From the NCBI RefSeq assembly GCF_020166515.1, contig NZ_JAINZT010000002.1, positions 186,001 to 250,000 on the forward strand: a stretch of 64,000 nucleotides of DNA. The letters run 5' to 3'. A model generated the notes under the pieces. The model searched no databases, was not told the DNA's origin, and saw nothing but the letters and a program-made list of their open reading frames with translations. The position numbers and the translations under genes were made by a program. The stretch is from Robertkochia flava. Lineage in GTDB: Bacteria > Bacteroidota > Bacteroidia > Flavobacteriales > Flavobacteriaceae. Below, piece after piece: positions 41,249 through 50,781 of this stretch. Position 1 is the stretch's first letter; each line of letters opens with the position of its first letter.

Positions 41249-42217
41249 TTAATAATTCTCTATTGTGGTGATCTCCGGCCAGGACAGGCCATCGTCCCTT
41301 CTCAATTCGACGGTTCCATATTCTGCATACCACTGGGTATAGTAATATTCCCATTCCAGGGTTAATACCTCCGGGGTAACACTTACCAGGGTCCACTTAT
41401 TGGCATAGGTGGTGTTATTGTATACGCTTAATACTCCCGTAGCATCATCAAAGGTGATATACCCGCTGTTAACGGAAAAAGAAGCCCCCATGGAAAGATC
41501 GTCTACACTGTATTGTCCTTCCTCGTCTCCGGGACTAAACAACACGGAGCCTTTAGATCCCACGGTCAGATCGCCATGAGAATAGGTTTCTGTATCAGGT
41601 CCCACTTCGATCCAGGTATATTCAAATTCTCCAAGCCAGGTATCCACATAGTTCACCTTAGTTTGTATACCATAGGTACAATTAAACCCGACACAACCTT
41701 CGCGGGTATCCAACACATCGCCATTGGCATCGGTAATTGCCCATTTGAGCTCTACCAAATCGTCTGTAGCCAGGCCATCAGGACGGCTTGAAGCTAATTC
41801 AGTACTGTATAACTGGTACACCTCATCCGAAGAAATAGTGATCTCAAAGGTATCTCCGGGGTTGTTTACAGTAGCAACAGGTTTTCCCATTGCTCCCCCG
41901 TAATATTGGGTGTTCGCTCCGGACCTGGTTTCTACAAAGGCAAAAAATTGAATTTTCTCAATATTGGCATCACTATCACTTCCAAGATCCAGGCTTACCT
42001 GAAAATCTGCTTCTGTAGTGCCCCAAAAGGATTGCCCCGTACTCTCGTTGATATTATATACAAAGCCATTTTCTTCTCCCAAGGGTATAAAATCGACCGT
42101 TGCTTGTTCGAACCATTTGGCATCGTATTCGGGGGGTAGAACCACCTCATCTTCCTCTGTACTGCAGGAAACAAAAAAGGGTAATACTGCAATTAAATAT
42201 TTATATATGTTCTTCAT
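41249..42217 (-). CDS. Surface lipoprotein of the second SusC/D operon, 322 aa
   Basis: A lipoprotein (FFVSC, Cys18) followed by STEEDE, an acidic patch typical of surface-exported lipoproteins. The mature part is beta-rich, with one likely disulfide ('REGCVGFNC') and many aromatic residues ('YYYTQWYAEYG'). I cannot name a family; position and length suit an auxiliary ligand-binding (SusE/F-like) protein. It starts 49 bp after the SusD stop and is the last gene before a strong terminator. Confidence 0.8.
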   Translation of the reverse strand: MKNIYKYLIAVLPFFVSCSTEEDEVVLPPEYDAKWFEQATVDFIPLGEENGFVYNINESTGQSFWGTTEADFQVSLDLGSDSDANIEKIQFFAFVETRSGANTQYYGGAMGKPVATVNNPGDTFEITISSDEVYQLYSTELASSRPDGLATDDLVELKWAITDANGDVLDTREGCVGFNCTYGIQTKVNYVDTWLGEFEYTWIEVGPDTETYSHGDLTVGSKGSVLFSPGDEEGQYSVDDLSMGASFSVNSGYITFDDATGVLSVYNNTTYANKWTLVSVTPEVLTLEWEYYYTQWYAEYGTVELRRDDGLSWPEITTIENY

Positions 42218-42266
42218 TTCTCTAAATTTTAAATCTGATTAAAATGATCCTCCAAAAGGCAGGTCA

Positions 42267-43676
42267 CTAATTTAAGTTTGGATTCAGGTTGCGTACCTGG
42301 GCAGGAATCTTCACATAATAATCTTCATCGCCCGGCTCCAGGGTAACCGTTGCTCCACTTACCGGGTTGGTCCTGGAAAAGGTTGGAATGGCTTCCCCAT
42401 AGGCATGGTATCGTTTAAGATCAAGGAGATTTAAGGCGGTACCCACCAATTCCTTTCTTCTTTCATTTTTAATGATCTGAAGCGTTGTTGCATCATCTGA
42501 ATGCGTAAGCGGGGTAAAATTGCTGATCCTGTTCTCTAATAAGGTGTTCAGCACCGCAATGGCCCCTGCACCATCTCCGGTTCTTGCCTTTGCCTCTGCA
42601 TTGGTAAGAATTAAGCGTGGTGTGGTTAACCCGTGCTGCGTATAAGCCCGGGGAAACATGAAGACATGATCCGGACTCACATCAACACCACCCGGAGACA
42701 CCTGAGTGGCTCTCAGGTACCATCTTCTGTCATTATCCTGGTCATACAGGTTGGCAAGGTCGGGATGATACAGCTGCCATGGGTTGGCATAGCTCCAGAT
42801 ATACGATCTGTTCCACAAGGTTTCTTCACTGGCATCCACCTGGTCATAAACACCCGTGTTATACCCCGCCCATGGATCTTCCGGATTTGTAAAATCGATA
42901 TCGTTCCAGTCGTATAAAAAGCTGTACAAGTTCAGGGCCCTGTCTGAGAATTCTCTGGCTTCTTCAAAATTTCCCATATGGAGATGAACTTCGGCCAAAA
43001 GGGCATAAATAGAGGCCTTCCCGGGTCTGAAATTACCAACCTTGTTATAAGCAGGATAGCCCGGGGAAAGTAATTCCAGCGAACTGTTCAGGTCTAGGAG
43101 GATCTGATCATACACCTCCCCGAGGGTCCTTTTAGAATAGAACTTACTGATATCTACCTCCAGGGGCATGGCAATAGCCAGTGTTTCCCGATTCTCGGGA
43201 CTGTATGCGGGAGCAAATTCCGTAACAGCCAGGAATAATTCCATGGCCCTCTGGGCATGAGCTTCGGCTTTAAGGTCGGTCCGGTCTGCAGGGTTAAAGG
43301 TTCCCGTTTCTGCTTCATCGATCTCGCTGAGCACAAAGTTCATCATATGGATAAACTGATAGGACTCATTATAATCGGAGTTGGCCTGGTCCGGAAGGGT
43401 CAGATCAGAATTCCAGTTATAGGCATTTTCATTAATGCTGTTACCGCTGATACTGGCGTAACTGGCCTCATTCATATAGACATCAGGATCCATATATCGC
43501 ATGTGAATGTTTCTGGAAAACATCATATCGATCCCATTCAACAGGTTATCAAAATCTTCCAGTGTGGTTGGGATCACACGACCGGTAGGTTTCACATCCA
43601 GAAAGTCATCCGGTTTCTCACAAGAAAAGAGTACAGCTATGAAAAGTAGCAGGTAATAATATTTATTTAGTTTCAT
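42267..43676 (-). CDS. SusD/RagB-family nutrient-binding lipoprotein (copy 2)
   Basis: 469 residues, lipobox LFSC (Cys19), 'DDFLDVKPTGRVIPTTLEDF' and a C-terminus 'ERRKELVGTALNLLDLKRYHAYGEAIP' with 'YYVKIPAQVRNLNPNLN' nearly the same as in the SusD at 34291-35688. It begins 11 bp after the SusC stop. The close match of the C-terminal block, and of the neighbouring SusC proteins, shows that the two SusC/D pairs arose by duplication of one set. Confidence 0.94.
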   Translation of the reverse strand: MKLNKYYYLLLFIAVLFSCEKPDDFLDVKPTGRVIPTTLEDFDNLLNGIDMMFSRNIHMRYMDPDVYMNEASYASISGNSINENAYNWNSDLTLPDQANSDYNESYQFIHMMNFVLSEIDEAETGTFNPADRTDLKAEAHAQRAMELFLAVTEFAPAYSPENRETLAIAMPLEVDISKFYSKRTLGEVYDQILLDLNSSLELLSPGYPAYNKVGNFRPGKASIYALLAEVHLHMGNFEEAREFSDRALNLYSFLYDWNDIDFTNPEDPWAGYNTGVYDQVDASEETLWNRSYIWSYANPWQLYHPDLANLYDQDNDRRWYLRATQVSPGGVDVSPDHVFMFPRAYTQHGLTTPRLILTNAEAKARTGDGAGAIAVLNTLLENRISNFTPLTHSDDATTLQIIKNERRKELVGTALNLLDLKRYHAYGEAIPTFSRTNPVSGATVTLEPGDEDYYVKIPAQVRNLNPNLN

Positions 43677-43687
43677 TTTCTTTCTGT

Positions 43688-46600
43688 TTAAAGGTTAGCT
43701 CTAAGTCCAAAAATAATTCTGGTCAGGTTCTGCGTAGCCTGCTCTAATCCGAAGGCTCCCACTGTTGGATCCAGTCCGCGATCATTGGCCACCCACAGGA
43801 ATGGATTTGCAACCTGTGCGGTGAATCTCAGGCTTTTAAAGAAGGTTCTGTCGAGTGCCGATTGCGGCAGGTTATAACCCAGGATGATATCCTGTACCCT
43901 GAGGTAATCTCCTTTAAACGTATTGAAAGTAGATTGTCCCCATTTTCTGTCCTGGGCGCTACCGTCAAAGCGGCTTTCTGTTAGTCCTGTCTGGGGATTT
44001 ACCCCGTTATAGTACATTCTTGGCACCCCGGTAGTCGCTTCATCTCCGGGTTGTTGCCAGCGTTCTGCCCATAATTCATGCAGTCTCAGGTTGGCATAGT
44101 TGTAACGGTTATTATTGTAGTTACCCAGGCCTGAAGAGATATAATTCGGTGCATGCCGGAAAGCGAATTTCGCCCCATAATTAAGGTTAACCGTGAGGTC
44201 CAGATTCTTATACGTAAGGGTAGATGAAATTCCTCCGTAATGTTGAGGCGTCTTTCCTCCCATATACAACAGGTCATCCTTATCGAAATCATGAGACCAA
44301 TGCTGGGCAACTCCATCTTTATCGTAAAAAGTAGCCTCTCCATTCTCATTTAACCCGGCAAATTTATAGGCGAAATAATTGTTAATGGAAGCTCCTTCGA
44401 TCACCCCAAAACCTCCTGCCAGATAGTCGGCAGTTTCGGTAGTTGGTTCAAACTCGGTAGTGATATTTTCATTGTAGTTGATGTTGGCGCGAAGATCCCA
44501 TTTAAAATCTTCGTGATCGATCACTCTTGCATTTATCAGCAGCTCCACACCCTGGTTGTCAATTCCTACGTAGTTTACCGTAGCTGAAGTGAAACCAACG
44601 GTTGGATCTAATGACCGTCTCCCGTAAATATCAGTACTCACCCGCTTATAGTAGTCCAGGGAACCGGACAAGCCCCCATTAAAGAAACTATAGTCTATAC
44701 CCAGGTTGGTGGTTTTCGTCTCTTCCCATTTTAACTGAGGGTTCGCCGGTATAGATAACCTGGAAAAGAAATAAGAGTATTCGTAAGTGTTTGTCCTGGA
44801 AAATGCCGACGCATAAGGAGAAGCTGCACCGAGAGAGTTCCCCCCAAGACCGTAGGTTCCTCTTAACTTAAGCCGATCGATCCAATCGATATCCTGTATG
44901 AAATTCTCCTTTCCTAATTCCCATCCGGCCCCGACAGACCAAGTAGGTTTATAACGAAAGTCAGGATCACTACCAAAGATATTGGCTTGGTCTACACGAT
45001 AACTTCCGTTAATCAGGTATTTCTCCTTGAAAGAATACCCTGCGTTCCCGTACCAGCTCACAAAACGGTTGTCCCGGTTATTTACATCAAAAAAAGCTCC
45101 ACTATAATAAAATTCCCGGGTTCGCTCTCCATTGAAATAAGCAATATCTCTCCTTAACAGTGCCAGCAGGTCAAAATCGGCAGCTGTAGTTGACTGCTTA
45201 TCATACCCAAAACGTCTGTTATAGCTGTTTTCGGTAAACCTTCTCTGGTAATCAATACCTCCAAACACGGTAACTTCATGATCGCCAAAAGTCTTGTTGT
45301 AGTTAATATTGTTCCGGAAGGTCCAGCCCTTATAATACTCGGATTCCTGCCGGTAATCAGACCCCGTTGGAATTTGATAATTCCCGTTCACATAAAAGTC
45401 ATTAATAGTATTCCGATGCGAGGGTAATGACATGCTCTTAAAGATGTCGCGGTTCCCGGCGCCTCTTTCATAGCGAAAGGATGGAGAATAGGTGAATCCA
45501 TCGAATACATCGACATCCAACCGGAGGTCTGCCCGCAAATCAATGAATTGTTCGGTGTCATCTAAATTGCGCTGTTCCTCAACCACATTATAGGACATAG
45601 GAGATCCTATCTCTGCCTCCCTTTGACGTGAAACCCATGGATTCCAGGCAAAATATTTCTGAACATACTGCCCATTCTCATCAATTAACTGATCGTAGGC
45701 CTGTAATTGACGGACCATATCCAGGGCTATTCCATTATTTTCCTGCTGCCTTACTACCCCGGTCATTCCGGCGGTAAACTTAATCTTATCGGTAAAGTCG
45801 TAGGTATCTCTCAGGTTAAAGGTTAACCTGTCGTTACTCTCACCAATGCGCTGTCCCTCAATATCGTTATAAGACATCGATGCAAAGAAGGTGTTATTTT
45901 CACCTCCCCCGCTCAGTGAGAAATTATAGATCTTACGCATGGCACTGCGCATCAGGTAATCTTCAAATTGATCGGAAACATCCTGCCGCTTTCTTAACGC
46001 TGAAATGTAACTGTCATAGGTGTCCTGGGACCAAACATTACCATCGGGAGAAGCACCACTTCTGTATACTTCTGCCAAATGAAGGTCATTAATACTCAAA
46101 GGTGTATTCGGAATGGTAGCTACATCAAACCATCCCTTTTCGATATATTCGAGATCGGTATCGATCTCCTCGGAAACCGTCATCCAATTCATATCATCGA
46201 AATCCACTTTTTCCTCCATATCTACAAAGGCAGAAAAGTTGACGTCTAACTTCTGGTTTTTACGACCGGTTTTTGTGGTAATAACAATAACCCCGTTCGA
46301 AGCTTTTGCTCCCCAGGTGGAAGCCGCAGCTGCGTCTTTTAATACCGTAATGGATTCGATGTCTTCAGGGTTGATCGTATTAAAATCGTCCTGGCGGGTT
46401 AGCGGGAAACCATCAACAACAATCAATACTTCACCATATCCGTTAAAAAGGGTGCTACGTCCCCTGATCTCCAATCTTCCGGTGTTACCATTCACATTAA
46501 CCCCGGGAACCTGACCGACAATCCTTTCGGAAAAACTGGTTGCCGATGGCCGTTGCTGTATCTGCGTTTCCTGTACTCCGGCAAAAGAACCGGTTACCCG

Positions 46601-47053
46601 TTCTTCCGATAAGGTTTGATACCCGGTAACAACAACCTCTCCCAGTTTGGCAATATCCTCCTCCATCGTAATATCGATAGTGGTTTTATCTCCAATATTG
46701 ACCACCTGATTCTTAAAGCCCAGGTATGAAAAAAGAAGTTTTTGGGTATTTTCGGGAACGGTAATGGAATAATTACCATCAATATCAGTCTGGGTGGCAA
46801 TGGATGTATTCTGCACCATGACCACAACACCCGGTAAGGGAAGTCCGTCTTTATCGGTTACAGTACCTTTGATGGTTACAGTCTGCTCGGGATCGGGAAG
46901 AACAGGGGCTTCAAAAACTCTGACTTCTTCATCCAAAGTACCTTCTGAAGCCATTGCTGCAGATGTACCTCCGAACATTAATGCAAGGGTAAGTCCGGCC
47001 AGCACCGGCTTCTTATACCTGCTTAAATTAGAATACCTTCTAATTCTTTTCAT
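43688..47053 (-). CDS. SusC/RagA-family TonB receptor without STN domain
   Basis: 1121 residues. An unusually long basic N-terminus (MKRIRRYSNLSRYKKP) precedes the signal (about 17-36). A CarboxypepD_reg-like domain ('VTIKGTVTDKDGLPLPGVVV'), plug ('LIVVDGFPLTRQDDFNTINPEDIESI', 'VLKDAAAASTWGAKASNGVIVITTK') and barrel follow. There is no STN domain, so unlike its paralogue at 35692 it should import but not signal. It has a probable ECF promoter at 47462-47488, about 400 bp upstream, leaving a long leader. A candidate small RNA reads on the opposite strand of that leader. Confidence 0.95.
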   Translation of the reverse strand: MKRIRRYSNLSRYKKPVLAGLTLALMFGGTSAAMASEGTLDEEVRVFEAPVLPDPEQTVTIKGTVTDKDGLPLPGVVVMVQNTSIATQTDIDGNYSITVPENTQKLLFSYLGFKNQVVNIGDKTTIDITMEEDIAKLGEVVVTGYQTLSEERVTGSFAGVQETQIQQRPSATSFSERIVGQVPGVNVNGNTGRLEIRGRSTLFNGYGEVLIVVDGFPLTRQDDFNTINPEDIESITVLKDAAAASTWGAKASNGVIVITTKTGRKNQKLDVNFSAFVDMEEKVDFDDMNWMTVSEEIDTDLEYIEKGWFDVATIPNTPLSINDLHLAEVYRSGASPDGNVWSQDTYDSYISALRKRQDVSDQFEDYLMRSAMRKIYNFSLSGGGENNTFFASMSYNDIEGQRIGESNDRLTFNLRDTYDFTDKIKFTAGMTGVVRQQENNGIALDMVRQLQAYDQLIDENGQYVQKYFAWNPWVSRQREAEIGSPMSYNVVEEQRNLDDTEQFIDLRADLRLDVDVFDGFTYSPSFRYERGAGNRDIFKSMSLPSHRNTINDFYVNGNYQIPTGSDYRQESEYYKGWTFRNNINYNKTFGDHEVTVFGGIDYQRRFTENSYNRRFGYDKQSTTAADFDLLALLRRDIAYFNGERTREFYYSGAFFDVNNRDNRFVSWYGNAGYSFKEKYLINGSYRVDQANIFGSDPDFRYKPTWSVGAGWELGKENFIQDIDWIDRLKLRGTYGLGGNSLGAASPYASAFSRTNTYEYSYFFSRLSIPANPQLKWEETKTTNLGIDYSFFNGGLSGSLDYYKRVSTDIYGRRSLDPTVGFTSATVNYVGIDNQGVELLINARVIDHEDFKWDLRANINYNENITTEFEPTTETADYLAGGFGVIEGASINNYFAYKFAGLNENGEATFYDKDGVAQHWSHDFDKDDLLYMGGKTPQHYGGISSTLTYKNLDLTVNLNYGAKFAFRHAPNYISSGLGNYNNNRYNYANLRLHELWAERWQQPGDEATTGVPRMYYNGVNPQTGLTESRFDGSAQDRKWGQSTFNTFKGDYLRVQDIILGYNLPQSALDRTFFKSLRFTAQVANPFLWVANDRGLDPTVGAFGLEQATQNLTRIIFGLRANL

Positions 47054-47302
47054 AATTTTCTGTTTGTTAGTTTATAATTCAGTAAAAAAGTTGGTTGGGT
47101 TTGAGATAATCAGCGATGCTTTCATGTCATTGTTCCATAGTTTTTTGATTTAGTTTTTAAACCGGGATGGGTGCGAAAAGCATGAAAAGATCTTAGAAAG
47201 GATCAAGCAGGATCCATCCGGCGGTTATACCGGATAAGCCTGAAAGTTTTATGAGGTGACAGGAGTACCGAAAAACGGAAAGGGTTCTTCGGCTTAATTT
47301 TA

Positions 47303-47310
47303 TACATTTG
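47303..47310 (+). promoter_or_regulatory. Perfect -7 element TACATTTG, candidate small-RNA promoter
   Basis: TAnnTTTG match on the plus strand in a gap with no plus-strand gene. A terminator ends about 65 nt downstream. No clear -33 TTG was seen. Confidence 0.45.
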
Positions 47311-47314
47311 AGAT

Positions 47315-47378
47315 CCTATATGGTGATCCTCGTTTTGATCGCTTAAGCCGGAATGTGTGGCAGCACATTCCGGTTTTT
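47315..47378 (+). ncRNA. Candidate small RNA, antisense to the SusC leader
   Basis: The predicted transcript starts about 5-7 nt after TACATTTG and ends at a perfect 10-bp hairpin CCGGAATGTG-TGGCAG-CACATTCCGG (47348-47373) followed by TTTTT. The T-run is on the plus strand only, so the hairpin acts as a terminator in that direction. If the SusC at 43688 is read from P2 at 47462, its leader would be fully complementary to this RNA. Antisense RNAs of SusC/D loci such as DonS are known in Bacteroides. Detection needs RNA-seq. Confidence 0.4.
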
Positions 47379-47461
47379 CATTTTATTCGGTTATACATCC
47401 ATTGGTTTATTCAGGGTTCATATTTCTTAATCTACCCTTAATCAGGGGCTTAGTTTCCAGA

Positions 47462-47488
47462 CTAACGACCAGAATGACCACTACCCTT
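47462..47488 (-). promoter_or_regulatory. ECF-type promoter P2 (second SusC/D operon)
   Basis: Minus strand: TTAAGGGT, 15-nt spacer, CGTTAG (AAGGGT 47488-47483; CGTTAG 47467-47462). The 12 bases ATATTTAAGGGT are the same as at P1 (FecR). A second AAGGGT at 47439-47434 has no CGTT at the right distance. The rest of the 47054-47901 gap holds the candidate small RNA and a terminator. Confidence 0.75.
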
Positions 47489-47648
47489 AAATATTCCTTA
47501 ATTTTTTATGTTAAAAATTCACCTTTAGTTAACAAAATAGTTTTGATTCGATTTAACGCATTGAATATCATGTTGTTGCGACAAAAATTCTTTCAGCGAA
47601 TTTCGGTTTCCGGTAGCACTACCTGTTCTGTTTGAGCTATTTACACAA

Positions 47649-47677
47649 AAAAGACCTCCGGGATCAGGAGGTCTTTT
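47649..47677. terminator. Bidirectional terminator AAAAGACCTCC / GGAGGTCTTTT
   Basis: Perfect 11-bp stem (47649-47659 and 47667-47677) with a 7-nt loop. On the minus strand it ends the TlpA gene at 47902-49278 and separates it from the second SusC operon. Confidence 0.88.
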
Positions 47678-47901
47678 CAGCTAACTAATTCAATCCTACT
47701 AAAAACAGGAAAAAAACGGGGCCAACGGTTCGGGGGAACCCGGGGGGTTATAAAAGCATTGATAAAATACCCCCGATTCTTCCTCGCTTTTACTGCATCC
47801 CCTTTTTATGAAAGGGATCATTAGCCAAGCCGTTTCATAATTCTATTTATTTGCCTATTCAATGCGCAGTAAAAGTGATCTTCTGTTAACCCCGTGTACT
47901 A

Positions 47902-49278
47902 TTAAATATTCAACTCTTTAAAGAGTATTCTGATCGTTTCACTTGAGGGTCGGTCTGCATTATTATCCACTACCTTCCCCTGGGGATCAATAAGAATGAA
48001 TCTCGGGATGCCGCTGATCATATAATCCTGTACGAAGTTTGATTTCCACTGCTTATCGGCGAGAAGTTGTATTCCTCCCAAAGATTCGTCTTCGATCATT
48101 TTTCTCCACTGGTCATAGCTTTTATCTTCATCTATGGAAATACTCACAAAATGAATATCTCTCCCATGAAAATCCTTTTCCAGTTTTTTCAAATGTGGTA
48201 TTTCATACCTGCATGGTCCGCACCAGGTAGCCCATACATCGATATAGACATATTTTCCCCTGAGGTCTTCCAGGGAAGTAGTTCCCCCGGCATAATTCTC
48301 GTAATCGGAAAATTCGGGGGAAGGTTGTCCGGGTTCGAGTTTTTTCCAGGAGTTATACAATTTTGTGATCTCTTTTTTATGCTCCTCCGATCGTAACTGC
48401 GACATCACCTTCTCATAATACCTGTCCAGGTTCGAACTATAAGCCATACTACCCTTAGCTGTAATATAGATCATACTACTTCTGATATGAGGGTTCTTAT
48501 TCTCCAATAATACCTTCAGCTGGTTTTCTGAAAATTCAGATCCCGGTTCCTCTTTGGTGAGTTTACTGGCTTCTGCATTGTAATGGTTAAGAAGCAATCT
48601 TCTGTAGTAAGGAGAGAAGTCATAGTCTTCTTCATTTTCAAAGCTTAATTCTGCTAATGCATTATTAAAGGCAGGACTCACTTTAAAGGAATCTTTCTTC
48701 GTGTAATAACGATGGTAACCCTCATAAGCCTGCTGCAGACCCAGGTTGTAATAACTTATATTTCTTTTCTCAAGTTCCCTGTAGGTTTCCGGAATGTTTC
48801 CGGCTGTATGCAACACTTCCATTTGTTCCGTTTTCATGGTATCTAACTTTTTCAGGAATGCCGCTTCTTCGAGTGTATATAAGGATGAGGTTTGCTTCAT
48901 ATAATCCTTGTAAAGCCTTTGCTTTGCTACCAGGTAGTTACTGATAGCTGCACCCTTCCCGGAAATTTGTGTCGTATTTAGGGCATCTGCACCATCCATC
49001 TTAACGGCGATATCATTTCCCCTTTCCATGTATAATGGGGTGGCATTCTTACCGATATAAAGCATATAATGACCGGGATCCACCTCCAGGGTATCCGAAA
49101 ATTTACCATTTTCTCCGAGGGGAATCGTGTCCCGGTAGGATCGGTCGTTGTTCATTAATACGGCAAGTTTTTCCTGGGTATTACGCACCTCTCCACTTAG
49201 AAGGGTATGTTGAGGCTGTTTATTATCCTGGCAGGATGCCATTCCTAACAGGACCAAAAGTAACATGGATCTTTTCAT
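47902..49278 (-). CDS. TlpA-like thiol-disulfide oxidoreductase lipoprotein (copy 3, divergent)
   Basis: 458 residues, lipobox MASC (Cys16). A DUF4369-like N-domain (about 25-110) and a long helical middle (about 110-310) precede a thioredoxin fold with WCGPC (Cys353, Cys356) and 'ISGIPRFILIDPQGK', where the cis-Pro follows Ile. It is not close to the other two TlpA proteins here. It has its own ECF-type promoter (P3, 49328-49354) and its own terminator, so it is a one-gene unit of the same regulon. Confidence 0.92.
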   Translation of the reverse strand: MKRSMLLLVLLGMASCQDNKQPQHTLLSGEVRNTQEKLAVLMNNDRSYRDTIPLGENGKFSDTLEVDPGHYMLYIGKNATPLYMERGNDIAVKMDGADALNTTQISGKGAAISNYLVAKQRLYKDYMKQTSSLYTLEEAAFLKKLDTMKTEQMEVLHTAGNIPETYRELEKRNISYYNLGLQQAYEGYHRYYTKKDSFKVSPAFNNALAELSFENEEDYDFSPYYRRLLLNHYNAEASKLTKEEPGSEFSENQLKVLLENKNPHIRSSMIYITAKGSMAYSSNLDRYYEKVMSQLRSEEHKKEITKLYNSWKKLEPGQPSPEFSDYENYAGGTTSLEDLRGKYVYIDVWATWCGPCRYEIPHLKKLEKDFHGRDIHFVSISIDEDKSYDQWRKMIEDESLGGIQLLADKQWKSNFVQDYMISGIPRFILIDPQGKVVDNNADRPSSETIRILFKELNI

Positions 49279-49327
49279 AAGGTACAGGCGACTTACGTCA
49301 TTTTTTAATTAGCGTTTATTTACAGAA

Positions 49328-49354
49328 CTAACGTACCGTCAGTCGCTTACCCTT
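49328..49354 (-). promoter_or_regulatory. ECF-type promoter P3 (TlpA copy 3)
   Basis: Minus strand: TTAAGGGT, 15-nt spacer, CGTTAG (AAGGGT 49354-49349; CGTTAG 49333-49328). The expected start near 49321 leaves a leader of about 43 nt before the ATG. Confidence 0.8.
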
Positions 49355-49429
49355 AAAGAAATTTGATCTTTATCTGAAAAAGTTTTGAGGTCGTCTGATC
49401 CTCTGAGTAAAAAACTCAGTTATCCCTGA

Positions 49430-49460
49430 AATAAAGAAGGCCGCTTCTTAAGAAGCGGCC
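49430..49460 (-). terminator. Terminator GGCCGCTTC-TTAA-GAAGCGGCC
   Basis: Perfect 9-bp arms (49439-49447, 49452-49460). On the minus strand it is followed by TTCTTTATTT. It lies 28 bp past the stop of the TlpA gene at 49489. Confidence 0.85.
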
Positions 49461-49488
49461 CGGGATCTAAGTGTAAGTAGAAGAAAAA

Positions 49489-50679
49489 TTAACTTTCTCC
49501 TGAAAAGATAGCATCGATCTTTTCGAACATCTCTTCAGAGGATCCTGTGGAAACATGAATAATAGTGCCTTCCGGATCCAGCAGGTATTTTGTTGGAAAA
49601 GCCCTGACGTTATAAGGAATTAAAATGTCATTCTCATTTTTAACCGTTCGGATATGGGTCCAGTGATAGCCCTTCTCTTCTATAAATGTCCGCCAACGCT
49701 CTTCTGTATCTCCGCTGTCTATGCCCAACACCTTGAAGTTCTTTCCGGCATATTTTTCGGTATACGCTTTTATCTTGGGCATTTCTCCGACACAGGGTCC
49801 GCACCAGGTTCCCCAAAAATCGATAAGCACATAATTTCCACGCATGTCTTCCAGGTCAAAGGGTTGTTTCGAATACGTATAATTCGTTTTAATGGCGGGA
49901 GCTTTATTACCGGCCACTGCACCCTCTGCAGCCTTTATTCGATCTTCGAGCTCTTTGTAAAAGGCTACATCACGAAGGGCTTCAGCATCAAGAGTTGCGA
50001 AAAGCTCCTTTGACTTCTCCTTGTCAAATTCCTTTCGGGTAAATGCCTGCAGCAGGGTAAAAGCCATAGCAGCAGATGCCGGATGCTTACGGATATAGTG
50101 CTCCTTAAGACTGTCTACCTTTTCCTGGATGGCTTTAGTTTCCACCATGGTTTTTTCATACTCCTCCCTGGTATTTGCCTTGAGCCTCAGATTAACACTG
50201 CGGTTAAGTAAAGGATAGATCTCCTTGTTCAGGGCTCCATAGATATCGTTCTCTCCACCATCTTCAGGATAGGCATTCACAAAATCTTCAAGAGAACCTT
50301 CGACCCTGATCTCAGCCCCGGGGTAACCGATAATATCGATCCACATCACAGGCGTAGGATAATATCCCCTTTTAGTGGAGTCTGTATATTTAAACACCTG
50401 GGGTACTGCAAAACGATATCTTTTAAATTGAGCGGTGGTGTCGGTAAAGGTAAACTTCCCGTCATTTACCCAAAGGGTGTCTGCTCTCAATCCATTAGGG
50501 TATTGCTCCCCTTTTTCAAAATAGGTAAGATACTCTTCTTCGAGACCTTCAATACTGGCATTAATGACTACCTTATTATCAGACCGGCCTGCTTTATCTG
50601 CCTGAGCATTACAACTCGCCATGGTCAGCGCTAACCCTGCAGTGGCCAAACTCCGTAAAACGAACGTACTTTTTTTCAT
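49489..50679 (-). CDS. TlpA-like thiol-disulfide oxidoreductase lipoprotein (copy 2)
   Basis: 396 residues, lipobox MASC (Cys23), DUF4369-like domain, helical linker, then a thioredoxin fold with WCGPC (Cys293, Cys296). It shares long runs with the copy at 33047-34282: 'WCGPCV-EMPKIKAY', 'NFKV-G-DSGD', 'NDILIPYNV'. The two are recent paralogues, duplicated along with SusC/D. It has its own ECF-type promoter (P4, 50782-50808) and terminator. Its redox target is unknown; possible roles are disulfide reduction in imported peptides or repair of the outer-membrane proteins of the system. Confidence 0.92.
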   Translation of the reverse strand: MKKSTFVLRSLATAGLALTMASCNAQADKAGRSDNKVVINASIEGLEEEYLTYFEKGEQYPNGLRADTLWVNDGKFTFTDTTAQFKRYRFAVPQVFKYTDSTKRGYYPTPVMWIDIIGYPGAEIRVEGSLEDFVNAYPEDGGENDIYGALNKEIYPLLNRSVNLRLKANTREEYEKTMVETKAIQEKVDSLKEHYIRKHPASAAMAFTLLQAFTRKEFDKEKSKELFATLDAEALRDVAFYKELEDRIKAAEGAVAGNKAPAIKTNYTYSKQPFDLEDMRGNYVLIDFWGTWCGPCVGEMPKIKAYTEKYAGKNFKVLGIDSGDTEERWRTFIEEKGYHWTHIRTVKNENDILIPYNVRAFPTKYLLDPEGTIIHVSTGSSEEMFEKIDAIFSGES

Positions 50680-50781
50680 TTTATAATTTTTAAACGGTTA
50701 ATCTATTTCTCTTCTGTTCCTGAGAGCGCACCGGTTTCAATCGGTATAATGAGCAACAGGCGCTTCAGGTGGTTTCTTTTA

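Noticed and set aside
47434-47439. A second AAGGGT upstream of the second SusC
   Set aside because: No CGTT follows 15 nt downstream; only the copy at 47483-47488 fits the motif.
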